A DNA stretch of 64,000 nt, from NCBI RefSeq assembly GCF_009749395.1, contig NZ_WBIR01000018.1:1-64000 (forward strand), in the 5' to 3' direction. The notes beneath the pieces are model-generated. The model was not told where the DNA came from. It ran no database searches and worked only from the letters and a program-made list of their open reading frames with translations. Positions within the stretch are counted from its first letter, which is position 1; every line of letters begins with the position of its first letter. Positions 57,004 through 64,000 of the stretch are shown here, piece after piece. Source of the DNA: Agromyces salentinus (GTDB lineage Bacteria > Actinomycetota > Actinomycetes > Actinomycetales > Microbacteriaceae). Position numbers and translations under genes: made by a program.

Positions 57004-57049
57004 AAAGGTTAGATGATTTCGCAGCGTCACGCCATTCCTCTGGCATAAT
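57004..57049. promoter_or_regulatory. Divergent promoter region with candidate operator
   Basis: AAAGGTTAGATGATTTC (57004-57020) resembles the site at 55097. On the minus strand it contains TAACCT (57006-57011), a -10 box for the aldo/keto reductase. On the plus strand CATAAT (57044-57049) is a good -10 box for the alcohol dehydrogenase. The AT-rich character stands out. Confidence 0.5.
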
Positions 57050-57106
57050 CGAACCGATGTGGGCGAATAGGTCTCCTCAATCCGCCCCGAACGAGCTGGA
57101 GGATCA

Positions 57107-58141
57107 ATGCTGACCGCCACGTATGCGGGCGACCGCACCATCGCCATCGCCGAAGCGACCGAGGAGCCGCCGGCTCCCGGGCAGGTGCGCCTTCAGGTCG
57201 CCTACGTCGGCCTGTGCGGTACCGACCTGCACATCCTGCACGGGAACATGGACGCGAGGGTGCGGACCCCGCTCGTCTTCGGTCACGAGATGAGCGGCAC
57301 GATCGACGCCATCGGCGACGGCGTCGAGGGGTGGCACGAGGGACAGCAGGTCACCGTGATGCCCCTCGCATGGGACGGGACCTGCCCGGCATGCCTCGCC
57401 GGCAACGAGCACATCTGCCAGAACCTCGACTTCATCGGCATCGACTCCCCCGGCGCCCTGCAGGCGACCTGGAACGTCCCCGCCGAGGTGCTCGTGCCCC
57501 TGCCCGACGACATGGCGCTCGATGCCGCCGCGCTCGTCGAGCCGGTCGCCGTCGCCGTGCACGACGTCCGCCGAGCGGAGATCAGGGGCGGCGAGCGCGC
57601 CGTCGTGATCGGCGGCGGCCCCATCGGCGTGCTCATCGCGACGGTGGCCCGCGCGTTCGGCGCCGAGGTCGCCGTGGTCGAGCTCGACGCGACACGTCGC
57701 GCACAGGTCGCCGCACTCGGCTTCGAGGCCCTCGATCCCCGCGAGGTCGATCAGGTCGGCTGGGTCGAGGAATGGACGGATGGCGCCGGCGCGGACGTCG
57801 TCTTCGAGGTCTCGGGCGCGGCCCAGGCCGTGCTCGGCGCGACCGCCCTCGCCAAGGTGCGCGGCACGCTCGTCGTCGTCGCGATCCACCCCACCCCGCG
57901 CGAGATCGACCTGCAGCGCGTGTTCTGGCGCGAACTGCGCATCCTCGGCGCGCGCGTCTACGAGCGCACCGACTTCGAGCGTGCCGTCGAGCTGATCGCC
58001 GACGGCACGATCCCGACCGACGTGCTCATCACGAAGATCGTGCCGCTCGCCGAGACCGGTGCCGCGTTCGAGGACCTCGAGGCGGGCCGCGCCATGAAGG
58101 TGCTCGTCGACGTGCAGGCCGGGCAGGAGGCGAGCGCATGA
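57107..58141 (+). CDS. Zinc-dependent alcohol dehydrogenase family protein
   Basis: 344 residues, medium-chain dehydrogenase. Catalytic zinc site GLCGTDLHILHG and GHEMSGTIDAIGDGV; structural-zinc loop DGTCPACLAGNEHIC, in which Asp stands where the first of four cysteines is expected; Rossmann GGGPIGVLIATVARAFG followed by VELDA, favouring NAD. Such enzymes oxidise secondary alcohols of sugars, polyols or threonine. The context suggests a sugar-acid or aldose. GGAGG lies before ATG 57107. Co-translated with the following SDR. Confidence 0.92.
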   Translation: MLTATYAGDRTIAIAEATEEPPAPGQVRLQVAYVGLCGTDLHILHGNMDARVRTPLVFGHEMSGTIDAIGDGVEGWHEGQQVTVMPLAWDGTCPACLAGNEHICQNLDFIGIDSPGALQATWNVPAEVLVPLPDDMALDAAALVEPVAVAVHDVRRAEIRGGERAVVIGGGPIGVLIATVARAFGAEVAVVELDATRRAQVAALGFEALDPREVDQVGWVEEWTDGAGADVVFEVSGAAQAVLGATALAKVRGTLVVVAIHPTPREIDLQRVFWRELRILGARVYERTDFERAVELIADGTIPTDVLITKIVPLAETGAAFEDLEAGRAMKVLVDVQAGQEASA

Positions 58142-58896
58142 GCGTGTCGTTCGACCTCACCGGAACGACGGCCGTCGTCACCGGCGCCAAGCGCGGCATC
58201 GGCTACGCGATGGCCGAGGCCCTCGCCGAGGCCGGTGCCGACATCATCGGCGTGAGCGCCACCATCGAGGCCGAGGGCAGCGCGATCGCCGCCGCGGTCG
58301 AGGCGCACGGACGCCGCTTCGAGGCGCGCGCGGTCGACTTCGCCGACCGGGAGGCCGTGCTCGCCCTCGCCGGGGAACTGCGCGACCGGGAGATCGACAT
58401 CCTCGTGAACAACGCGGGCACGATCGAGCGGGCGCCCGCCGCGGAGCATCCGCTCGAGTGGTGGGACCGCGTCGTCGAGGTCAACCTGTCGAGCCAGTTC
58501 GTGCTCACCCAGGCCGTCGGCGCCGGCATGCTCGCCCGCGGCCGCGGCAAGGTCATCTTCACCGCCAGCCTGCTGAGCTTCCAGGGCGGCATCAACGTCC
58601 CCGGCTACGCGGCCGCGAAGTCGGGCATCTCCGGACTCGTGAAGGCCCTCGCCAATGAGTGGACCGCCCGCGGCGTGACCGTGAACGGCATCGCCCCCGG
58701 CTACATCGCGACCGACAACACGCAGAACCTGCGCGACGACCCCGACCGCTCGAAGGCGATCCTGGACCGCATCCCGGCCGGGCGCTGGGGCCGCCCCGAC
58801 GACATCGCCGGCCCGACGGTGTTCCTCGCCTCGCCGGCATCGGACTACGTCTCGGGCGTCATCCTCCCGGTCGACGGCGGGTGGCTCGGGCGCTGA
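58138..58896 (+). CDS. Short-chain dehydrogenase, KduD-like
   Basis: 252 residues, classical SDR: VVTGAKRGIGYAMAEALAEA, NNAGTIERAPAAEHPLEWWD, TASLLSFQGG, YAAAKSGISGLVKALANEW and GIAPGYIATDNTQ. The NNAGTI-R and GYIATDNT stretches are typical of KduD and related 2-keto-3-deoxy-sugar-acid dehydrogenases. It would suit the keto-deoxy-fuconate oxidation step, competing with the SDR at 52583 for that role. ATG overlaps the alcohol dehydrogenase stop. Confidence 0.9.
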   Translation: MSVSFDLTGTTAVVTGAKRGIGYAMAEALAEAGADIIGVSATIEAEGSAIAAAVEAHGRRFEARAVDFADREAVLALAGELRDREIDILVNNAGTIERAPAAEHPLEWWDRVVEVNLSSQFVLTQAVGAGMLARGRGKVIFTASLLSFQGGINVPGYAAAKSGISGLVKALANEWTARGVTVNGIAPGYIATDNTQNLRDDPDRSKAILDRIPAGRWGRPDDIAGPTVFLASPASDYVSGVILPVDGGWLGR

Positions 58897-58946
58897 GTCG
58901 GCGCGGGGCGCGCGAGCGCGGGGCGCACGCGGCGCGCGAGCCGGGC

Positions 58947-60449
58947 TCAGTCGAGCTGCAGCCGGCCGTCGACGCGCCGTGGGATCCCGCGGTAGCCGTC
59001 GCGCAGCTCGGCGGGCAGCACGGCCTCCGGCGCGTCCTGGTACGCGAGCGGGCGGAGGAACCGGCGGATCGCGCTCACGCCCACCGACGTGTGCTGCGAG
59101 TTCGTCGAGGGCCACGGGCCACCGTGGTGCTGGGCCCACGACACGCGCACCCCGGTCGGGTAGCCGTCGAACACGAGGCGCCCGACGCGCGGCGCGAGCT
59201 CGCCGACGAGCGCGGCGACGGCATCCGACTCGGCGGGCTCGCTGTGCACCGTGGCCGTGAGCGAATCGGGCACGGCATCGAGCGCGGCGAGGATGTCGCG
59301 GTCGTCGCCGTACCGCGCGACGACGATGAGCGGCCCGAACGCCTCCTCGGCGATCTCGGCCGTGAGCGCGGTCGCCTCGACCCCGAGCACGGTGGGCGCG
59401 GCGGTGAAGCCCTCGCCCCGGTCGGTGCCACGGGCGAGCAACTGCACCGCACCCTCCCCCACGAGCCGGCCGCGGATCTCGTCGAACGAGGTCGCGATGC
59501 GCTCGTTGAGGAGCACGGATGCCGCGGCATCCGTCGCCCGTTCGACCAGGCGCGCGACGAGTGCATCGCCATCGGCGCCGTACGGCACGAACGCGACCCC
59601 GGGCTTCGTGCAGAACTGCCCGGAGCCGAGGGTGAAGGAGCCGTACAGGCCGTCGGCGATCTCGGTCGCGCGGGCGGCCGCCGCGCCGGGCGTGATCACG
59701 AGCGGGTTGAGGCTCGAGAGCTCGCCGTAGAAGGGGATGGGCTCGTCGCGGCCGGCGATGATGTCCATCAACGCCTGCCCGCCCGTGAGCGAGCCGGTGA
59801 AGCCGACGGCCCGCACGAGCGGGTGCGCCACGAGCGCGGCCCCGGCGGCGGTGCCGTAGACGATTCCGAGCAAGCCGTCGGGTGCGCCGTACGCGCGTGC
59901 GGCGTCGGAGAGCACGGCGTACGACCGCGCCGACGTCTCGAGGTGCGACGAGTGGGCCTTCAGCACCACGGCGTTGCCGCCGGCCAGCGCCGAGGCGGTG
60001 TCGCCGCCCGCCACGGAGAACGCGAAGGGGAAGTTGCTCGAGCCGAACACGGCGACCGGTCCGATCGGGACGAGCAGGCGCCGCAGCTCGGGCGCGGGCC
60101 CGAGCGCCGTCTGCCCCGCGTGGTCGATCGCGACCTCGAGGTAGCCGCCCTCGCGGACGGCCTCGGCGAAGAGCCGGAACTGGAACGCGCTCCGCGAGAC
60201 CTCGCCGTCGAGGCGTGCCGTGCCGAGGCCGGTCTCGCGGTCGGCGACGGCGACGAGCTCGACGCGGTCCGCCTCGAGCGCGTCCGCGAGGGCGTCGAGG
60301 AGGCCGGCGCGCCAGGCGCGGTCGTGCCCGGCGACGGCGGCGAAGGCGGCCTGCGCGGCGCGCACGATGGCATCGGCCTGCTCAGCGGTGGTCGCTTCGA
60401 GTCCGGTCGGGGCGACGGCGCGAGTGCGCGGGTCGGTGGTGGTCAGCAT
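58947..60449 (-). CDS. 2,5-dioxovalerate (alpha-ketoglutaric semialdehyde) dehydrogenase-like aldehyde dehydrogenase
   Basis: 500 residues. The aldehyde dehydrogenase branch for 2,5-dioxopentanoate is marked by FGSSNFPFAFSVAGGDTASA, VVLKAHSSHLETS, GFTGSLTGGQALMD and the catalytic Cys in GSGQFCTKPG. It oxidises the semialdehyde formed from 2-keto-3-deoxy-pentonates to 2-oxoglutarate. AGGAGA precedes ATG 60449. It follows the XylX-like gene by 35 bp, the natural partner in the Weimberg pathway. Confidence 0.92.
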   Translation of the reverse strand: MLTTTDPRTRAVAPTGLEATTAEQADAIVRAAQAAFAAVAGHDRAWRAGLLDALADALEADRVELVAVADRETGLGTARLDGEVSRSAFQFRLFAEAVREGGYLEVAIDHAGQTALGPAPELRRLLVPIGPVAVFGSSNFPFAFSVAGGDTASALAGGNAVVLKAHSSHLETSARSYAVLSDAARAYGAPDGLLGIVYGTAAGAALVAHPLVRAVGFTGSLTGGQALMDIIAGRDEPIPFYGELSSLNPLVITPGAAAARATEIADGLYGSFTLGSGQFCTKPGVAFVPYGADGDALVARLVERATDAAASVLLNERIATSFDEIRGRLVGEGAVQLLARGTDRGEGFTAAPTVLGVEATALTAEIAEEAFGPLIVVARYGDDRDILAALDAVPDSLTATVHSEPAESDAVAALVGELAPRVGRLVFDGYPTGVRVSWAQHHGGPWPSTNSQHTSVGVSAIRRFLRPLAYQDAPEAVLPAELRDGYRGIPRRVDGRLQLD

Positions 60450-60484
60450 GGTGGTCTCCTGGGTCGGCGCAGCAGTCGTTCGCG

Positions 60485-61735
60485 TCAGCGCAGCAGTCCG
60501 CGCGCGGCGAGGGATCGGTAGAGGGCGTCGATGCCGAAGGTCCACGGCTCGGCGTCGGCGGTCGATCGCACCCGATTGACGAGGGCGCCGAGGCGCGGCT
60601 CGGCGATGCGCACGAGGTCCCCGTCGTGGTGGGTGAAGCCGCGGCCGGGCACGTCCCGGTCCTCGACCGGCGCGAACATCGTGCCGAGGTAGAGCACGAA
60701 GCCGTCCGGGTACCGGTGGTGCTCGCCGACCACCTGGTCGACGAGGTCGGCCGGGTCGCGGCTGATGCGGGCGAGCTCGCTCGTGCCCTCGAGGCGGAAG
60801 CCGTCGGTGCCGTCGATGGTGAGCGAAACGACCGCGGCGCGGAGGTCCTCGAGGGAGTACCCGTCGTCGAAGAGCCGGATGAACGGGCCCACCGAGGCGG
60901 AGGCATTGTTGTCCTTCGCCTTGCCGAGCAGCAGCGCGCTGCGGCCCTCGACGTCGCGGAGGTTCACGTCGTTGCCGAGGCTCGCCCCGACGATGCGGCC
61001 GTCGGAGCTCACGACGAGCACGACCTCGGGCTCGGGGTTGTTCCACTGCGACGCCGGGTGCACGCCGACGTCGACCGAGGTGCCGACGGTCGCGAGCACG
61101 GGCGCCTTGGTGAACACCTCGGCGTCGGGCCCGATGCCGACCTCGAGGTACTGGCTCCACCAGCCGCGCTCGAGGAGCATCGCCTTGAGCGCGGCCGCCT
61201 CCTCCGAGCCAGGCTTCAGCTCGTCGAGGCTCCCGCCGATGGTGGCGAGGATGTCGCGGCGGATCACGGCGGCCGCGTCCTGGTCGCCGCGCGCCCGCTC
61301 CTCGATGACGCGCTCGAGCATCGAGACCGGGAAGGTCACGCCGGCGGCCTTGACCACGTGCAGGTCGATCGGCGAGAGGAGCCACGGCCTCGCGGCATCC
61401 CGGGACTCCGGCGGGGTGTTCGCGACGATCTCGGCGAGGCTCCCGATGCGCTGGCCGGTGCCGGACCCGAGCGCCGCGAGGAGCGCACCGGTGGGGTCGG
61501 CCTGCTCGGTGAGGGCGCGCATCGTCGGGAATGCGATCGACACGTCGAACAGGTCGTCGCCGCGCAGGGCGACGACCGCGGGGCCGGCGGCATCGAGGCC
61601 GGCGGCATCACGGCCGGCGTCCTCGCCCGCGTCACCGGCGGCATCCGCCCCGGTCGCGGGGAGCCAGGCGCGCCCGACGAGGGTCGCTCGGTCGGCGTCG
61701 ACGGGCAGCAGGTCTCGTGCATCGGGCCAGGTCAT
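60485..61735 (-). CDS. XylX-like fumarylacetoacetate hydrolase-family dehydratase
   Basis: 416 residues. C-terminal FAH domain with HPASQWNNPEPEVVLVVSSD, ASLGNDVNLRDVEGRSALLL, GKAKDNNASASVGPF and LYLGTMFAPVEDRD; the N-terminal domain includes VKAAGVTFPVSMLERVIEER. This long form matches 2-keto-3-deoxy-xylonate/arabinonate dehydratases (Caulobacter XylX type). Product would be the substrate of the aldehyde dehydrogenase encoded next. Residues about 30-50 are an Ala/Asp/Gly repeat (ADAAGDAGEDAGRDAAG) not expected in the fold. Confidence 0.88.
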   Translation of the reverse strand: MTWPDARDLLPVDADRATLVGRAWLPATGADAAGDAGEDAGRDAAGLDAAGPAVVALRGDDLFDVSIAFPTMRALTEQADPTGALLAALGSGTGQRIGSLAEIVANTPPESRDAARPWLLSPIDLHVVKAAGVTFPVSMLERVIEERARGDQDAAAVIRRDILATIGGSLDELKPGSEEAAALKAMLLERGWWSQYLEVGIGPDAEVFTKAPVLATVGTSVDVGVHPASQWNNPEPEVVLVVSSDGRIVGASLGNDVNLRDVEGRSALLLGKAKDNNASASVGPFIRLFDDGYSLEDLRAAVVSLTIDGTDGFRLEGTSELARISRDPADLVDQVVGEHHRYPDGFVLYLGTMFAPVEDRDVPGRGFTHHDGDLVRIAEPRLGALVNRVRSTADAEPWTFGIDALYRSLAARGLLR

Positions 61736-61847
61736 GGGTGGTGCTCCTCGGTGTGTCGGCGGGCGGGAGGGGGCGGGACGGGTCGAGCGGCGCCAAGTGG
61801 CGGAGGTCGGCGGGCATCCGCGGGCGTCCGCGGGACGAAGGACCGCC

Positions 61848-62642
61848 TCAGCGGCGATGGAACGTGCCGGCCCGCTTCTCGGCGAACGCGGCCCGCCCCT
61901 CGTCGGCGTCGGCCGTCGCGAAGGTGATGGCCTGCAGGTCTCGCTCGTAGCGGATGGACTCATCCTGCGACATGTTCGCCGCGGCGCGCAGGTTCGCCTT
62001 GGCGGTCTCGGCCGCGATCGGCGGACGCGTGGCGATGACCGCGGCGAGTTCCTTCGCCCGGGCCACGAGCGCCGCCGGTTCGACGAGTTCGCTCACCAGC
62101 CCCCAGCGGAGCCCCGTCTCGGCGTCGATCGGGTCGCCGGTCATGAGCATGACCGCGGCGTTCGAGGGCCCCACCGAGCGGGTGAGGAACGTGCTCATGC
62201 CGCCGCCGCCGATCCAGCCGAGCTTGATCTCGGGAGCGGCGAAGCTCGCCGTCGTCGAGGCGAGGCGGATGTCGCAGCTGAGCGCCGTCTCGAGGCCGCC
62301 TCCGAAGGCGTAGCCGTTCACGGCCGCGATCACGGGCTTGCGGGCGGCGCGGATCGCGTCGCAGTAGTCCGCGCGGTTGCGGAACTCCCACGGCGTCGCG
62401 TAGCCGTCGAGCGTGCGGATGTCCGAGCCGGCGCAGAACGCGCGCTCGCCCGCCCCGGTGAGCACGATCGCGCGGACCTCGTGCGCGGCATCCGCCCACT
62501 CGATGACCTGCACGAGCGCCTTCGACATCTCGGGCGTGACCGAGTTGAGCTTCTCCGGGCGAGCGAGGGTGATGGTGACGACCGCACCATCGACCTCGAC
62601 GCGCAGGTTCTCGTGGTCGAGCGGGTATCCCGGGTCGGTCAT
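61848..62642 (-). CDS. Enoyl-CoA hydratase/isomerase family protein
   Basis: 264 residues, crotonase fold: TITLARPEKLNSVTPEMSKA, oxyanion loop AFCAGSDIRTLDGY, then VNGYAFGGGLETALSCDIRL containing the second oxyanion glycines; the acidic residue of hydratases appears at AAPEIKLGWIGGGG. ATG overlaps the stop of the binding-protein-like gene by 4 bp. Together with the CoA-transferase two genes upstream it suggests CoA-activated acid breakdown. Substrate unknown. Confidence 0.92.
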   Translation of the reverse strand: MTDPGYPLDHENLRVEVDGAVVTITLARPEKLNSVTPEMSKALVQVIEWADAAHEVRAIVLTGAGERAFCAGSDIRTLDGYATPWEFRNRADYCDAIRAARKPVIAAVNGYAFGGGLETALSCDIRLASTTASFAAPEIKLGWIGGGGMSTFLTRSVGPSNAAVMLMTGDPIDAETGLRWGLVSELVEPAALVARAKELAAVIATRPPIAAETAKANLRAAANMSQDESIRYERDLQAITFATADADEGRAAFAEKRAGTFHRR

Positions 62643-63811
62643 GCGTGGCTCCGTTCGGTGAGGGACAGGGACGCGAGCGCGTCGAAGCGGGTGTTGACGG
62701 CGTCGACGACCTCGAGGGCCGCGCGCCGCGTGAGCGAGGTGCGATCGGCGAGCATCGCGTCGCGCAGCATCGCGGATGCCGCGGACTGGAAGGCCGTGTA
62801 CCCGGGCACCCGGGGGCGCACGGAGGCGTGCTCGATCGTCGTGAGCGTGCCGCGGTAGAAGTCACCGGATGCCGCGTTCACGACGTCGTTGGTCCAGGCG
62901 CTGCGGAGGCTCGGCTGGCCGTCGTGCTCGGGGATGAACCCGGCCTGCACGGCGGGGTCGAAGAGACGCGCGAGGTGGTCGAGGAGCGCGCGGTCGGGAG
63001 TGCTGCGGACGGTGATCGCGATGCCGGTGCCGCCGATCGTGGATCCGGGCCGCCCGCCGGCGACCTGGGCCGGGGCGTCGCCGAAGACGAGGGCGCCCGG
63101 GCCCGAGGCGTAGTTCACGTACCCGTAGACGAGCGGAACGAACGCGATGTCGCGCACCCTCCGCATGCGCTCGAGCAGGTCGATCGGGTTGAGCCGGGCG
63201 CTGCCGGCCGGTGCCCGGCGCGCGAGGTCGGCCAGCAACTCGAGCGCGGCCGCCCCGTTCCTTGCGTCGACGAGGCCGTGGCCGGGGGTGGTCGCGGGTT
63301 CGGCGCCGAAGGCCGCGCAGACCGAAAGGAGGCTGAGCAGCGCATGCGGGCCGGCGAGGCTCAGTGCGACCGGGACGTCGCCGCCCTCGGCGAGCGCTGC
63401 CACCTCGCGCCACGTGGCCGGTGCGGCGTCCAGCACTTCGGGCAGCCGCACCGACACCTGCGTCGCGGCGTCGAGGGGCAGCGCCCAGAGCGCGCCGTCG
63501 ACGGTGTACGACGCGGCGCTCGGCCCGACCGTGTCGCGCCGCAGGCGGTCGACGAGCTCCGCCGGGAACAGCTCGTCGATCGGGCGCAGCACCCCCGCGG
63601 CGAGCGCGTCACCGAGATGCGGGTGGTCGAGGACGATCACGTCGTAGCGCTCGGCGAGTTCGCCGATGGGCGCGGACTCGAAGCCCTCGAGCGAGTGCAC
63701 GCCCCACTCGATGAGGGGCCGGCCCGCGGCATCCGCCGTCGCCGCTGCCGCAGCCTCGAGCGCGTGGCGCCCCCGCGGGTGATCCCACGTGAGGCCCCGG
63801 TAGCCGGTCAT
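62639..63811 (-). CDS. Solute-binding-protein-like protein without signal peptide
   Basis: 390 residues resembling family 1 ABC solute-binding proteins: RGLTWDHPRGRHALEAAAAA, YDVIVLDHPHLGDALAAGVL, LWALPLDAATQVSVRLPEVL, GGTGIAITVRSTPDRALLDH. The protein starts directly in the domain at ATG 63811, which overlaps the CoA-transferase stop. No secretion signal or lipobox can be found, and no permease genes are adjacent. It is therefore probably cytoplasmic, perhaps a substrate carrier or sensor for the CoA enzymes encoded on both sides. Confidence 0.85.
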   Translation of the reverse strand: MTGYRGLTWDHPRGRHALEAAAAATADAAGRPLIEWGVHSLEGFESAPIGELAERYDVIVLDHPHLGDALAAGVLRPIDELFPAELVDRLRRDTVGPSAASYTVDGALWALPLDAATQVSVRLPEVLDAAPATWREVAALAEGGDVPVALSLAGPHALLSLLSVCAAFGAEPATTPGHGLVDARNGAAALELLADLARRAPAGSARLNPIDLLERMRRVRDIAFVPLVYGYVNYASGPGALVFGDAPAQVAGGRPGSTIGGTGIAITVRSTPDRALLDHLARLFDPAVQAGFIPEHDGQPSLRSAWTNDVVNAASGDFYRGTLTTIEHASVRPRVPGYTAFQSAASAMLRDAMLADRTSLTRRAALEVVDAVNTRFDALASLSLTERSHA

Positions 63812-64000
63812 CGGGCGCCGGCGACGGCGGGAGCGGCATCCGTCGCATCCGTCGCCCTGGCCGCGCCCGAGGCGAGCAGCGCGTCGATCGCGGCGTCGTC
63901 GAAGCCGGCCTCGACGAGCACCTCGCGCGTGTGCTCCCCGACGAGCGGCGCACCGCGGTGGAGCTGCGGGGGCGTCACGGAGAAGCGGTACGGGAAGCCG
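63808..64000 (-). CDS. CaiB/BaiF family CoA-transferase, C-terminal part (cut by window edge)
   Basis: The last 63 codons of a gene continuing beyond the right edge. The readable end (GFPYRFSVTPPQLHRGAPLV, GEHTREVLVEAGFDDAAIDA, LLASGAARATD) is the typical C-terminus of family III CoA-transferases, with the conserved G-E-H-T. The stop overlaps the next gene's ATG. It would activate an acid as CoA ester for the enoyl-CoA hydratase. Confidence 0.85.
   Translation of the reverse strand, partial: GFPYRFSVTPPQLHRGAPLVGEHTREVLVEAGFDDAAIDALLASGAARATDATDAAPAVAGAR

Overview
The window is very GC-rich DNA, with G or C at almost every third codon position. It has short intergenic spaces, many 4-bp ATGA/GTGA gene overlaps, and constant reuse of the oligomer GGATGCCGC/GCGGCATCC. 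Together with the gene content this points to a soil or plant-associated actinobacterium, most likely Microbacteriaceae (Agromyces, Microbacterium or Leifsonia type). That assignment is inference. I see no rRNA, tRNA, CRISPR array, insertion sequence, prophage or plasmid functions. It looks like ordinary chromosome rich in sugar-scavenging genes.

Layout. 1-6088 (+): the tail of a sugar-uptake operon cut by the left edge (two ABC permeases, a Gfo/Idh oxidoreductase, a Tat-exported beta-propeller and a GH29 alpha-L-fucosidase). 6115-9849 (-): a four-gene translationally coupled operon of a short Asp/Gly/His-rich repeat peptide, a JmjC-type oxygenase, a sucrase/ferredoxin-like protein and a FAD oxidoreductase. 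This is the most unusual unit here. 10052-16775: housekeeping and regulatory genes (TetR with a RibD-like reductase, a broken acetyltransferase gene, quinone reductase, LysE with Lrp, an ABC exporter with a Nudix protein, a CinA-like amidase). 16886-20114: a large sortase-anchored lamin-tail/phytase-like surface protein and a small secreted peptidoglycan-binding protein. 20160-25412: small regulators and enzymes, including a SRPBCC-ArsR pair behind three operator palindromes and a proline-racemase/ornithine-cyclodeaminase pair.

25633-32172: a second sugar operon (LacI regulator divergent from permease, permease, binding lipoprotein and GH35 beta-galactosidase), with two LacI-type operators in the divergent gap and a strong hairpin before the galactosidase gene. 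32173-43944: a repeat-rich spacer, WYL regulator, epoxide hydrolase, an orphan protein resembling the catalytic core of histidyl-tRNA synthetase, and several hydrolases, then a LAL-type LuxR regulator and an ABC-F ATPase. 44258-47761: a GH95 alpha-L-fucosidase carrying two discoidin domains. 47915-49818: a resistance-type ABC-F gene behind a seven-codon leader peptide, MGTLIFQ.

52263-64000: sugar-acid catabolism. Mutarotase, SDR, FAH-fold hydrolase and lactonase genes diverge from a FadR-type regulator; an aldo/keto reductase, an alcohol dehydrogenase and a second SDR follow. A convergent operon then encodes a CoA-transferase, a binding-protein-like protein with no signal peptide, an enoyl-CoA hydratase, a XylX-like FAH protein and a 2,5-dioxovalerate dehydrogenase.

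How the genes may work together: two exported or surface fucosidases (GH29, GH95) would release L-fucose, an ABC importer would take it up, and the 52-58 kb genes would oxidise it by the non-phosphorylative route (mutarotase, L-fucose dehydrogenase, fuconolactonase, keto-deoxy-fuconate dehydrogenase, diketo-acid hydrolase) to pyruvate and lactate. The L-fuconate dehydratase this needs is not in the window. The XylX/KGSADH pair suggests the same set also handles pentoses such as D-arabinose, ending in 2-oxoglutarate. Substrates are inferred from families and context; nothing here proves them.
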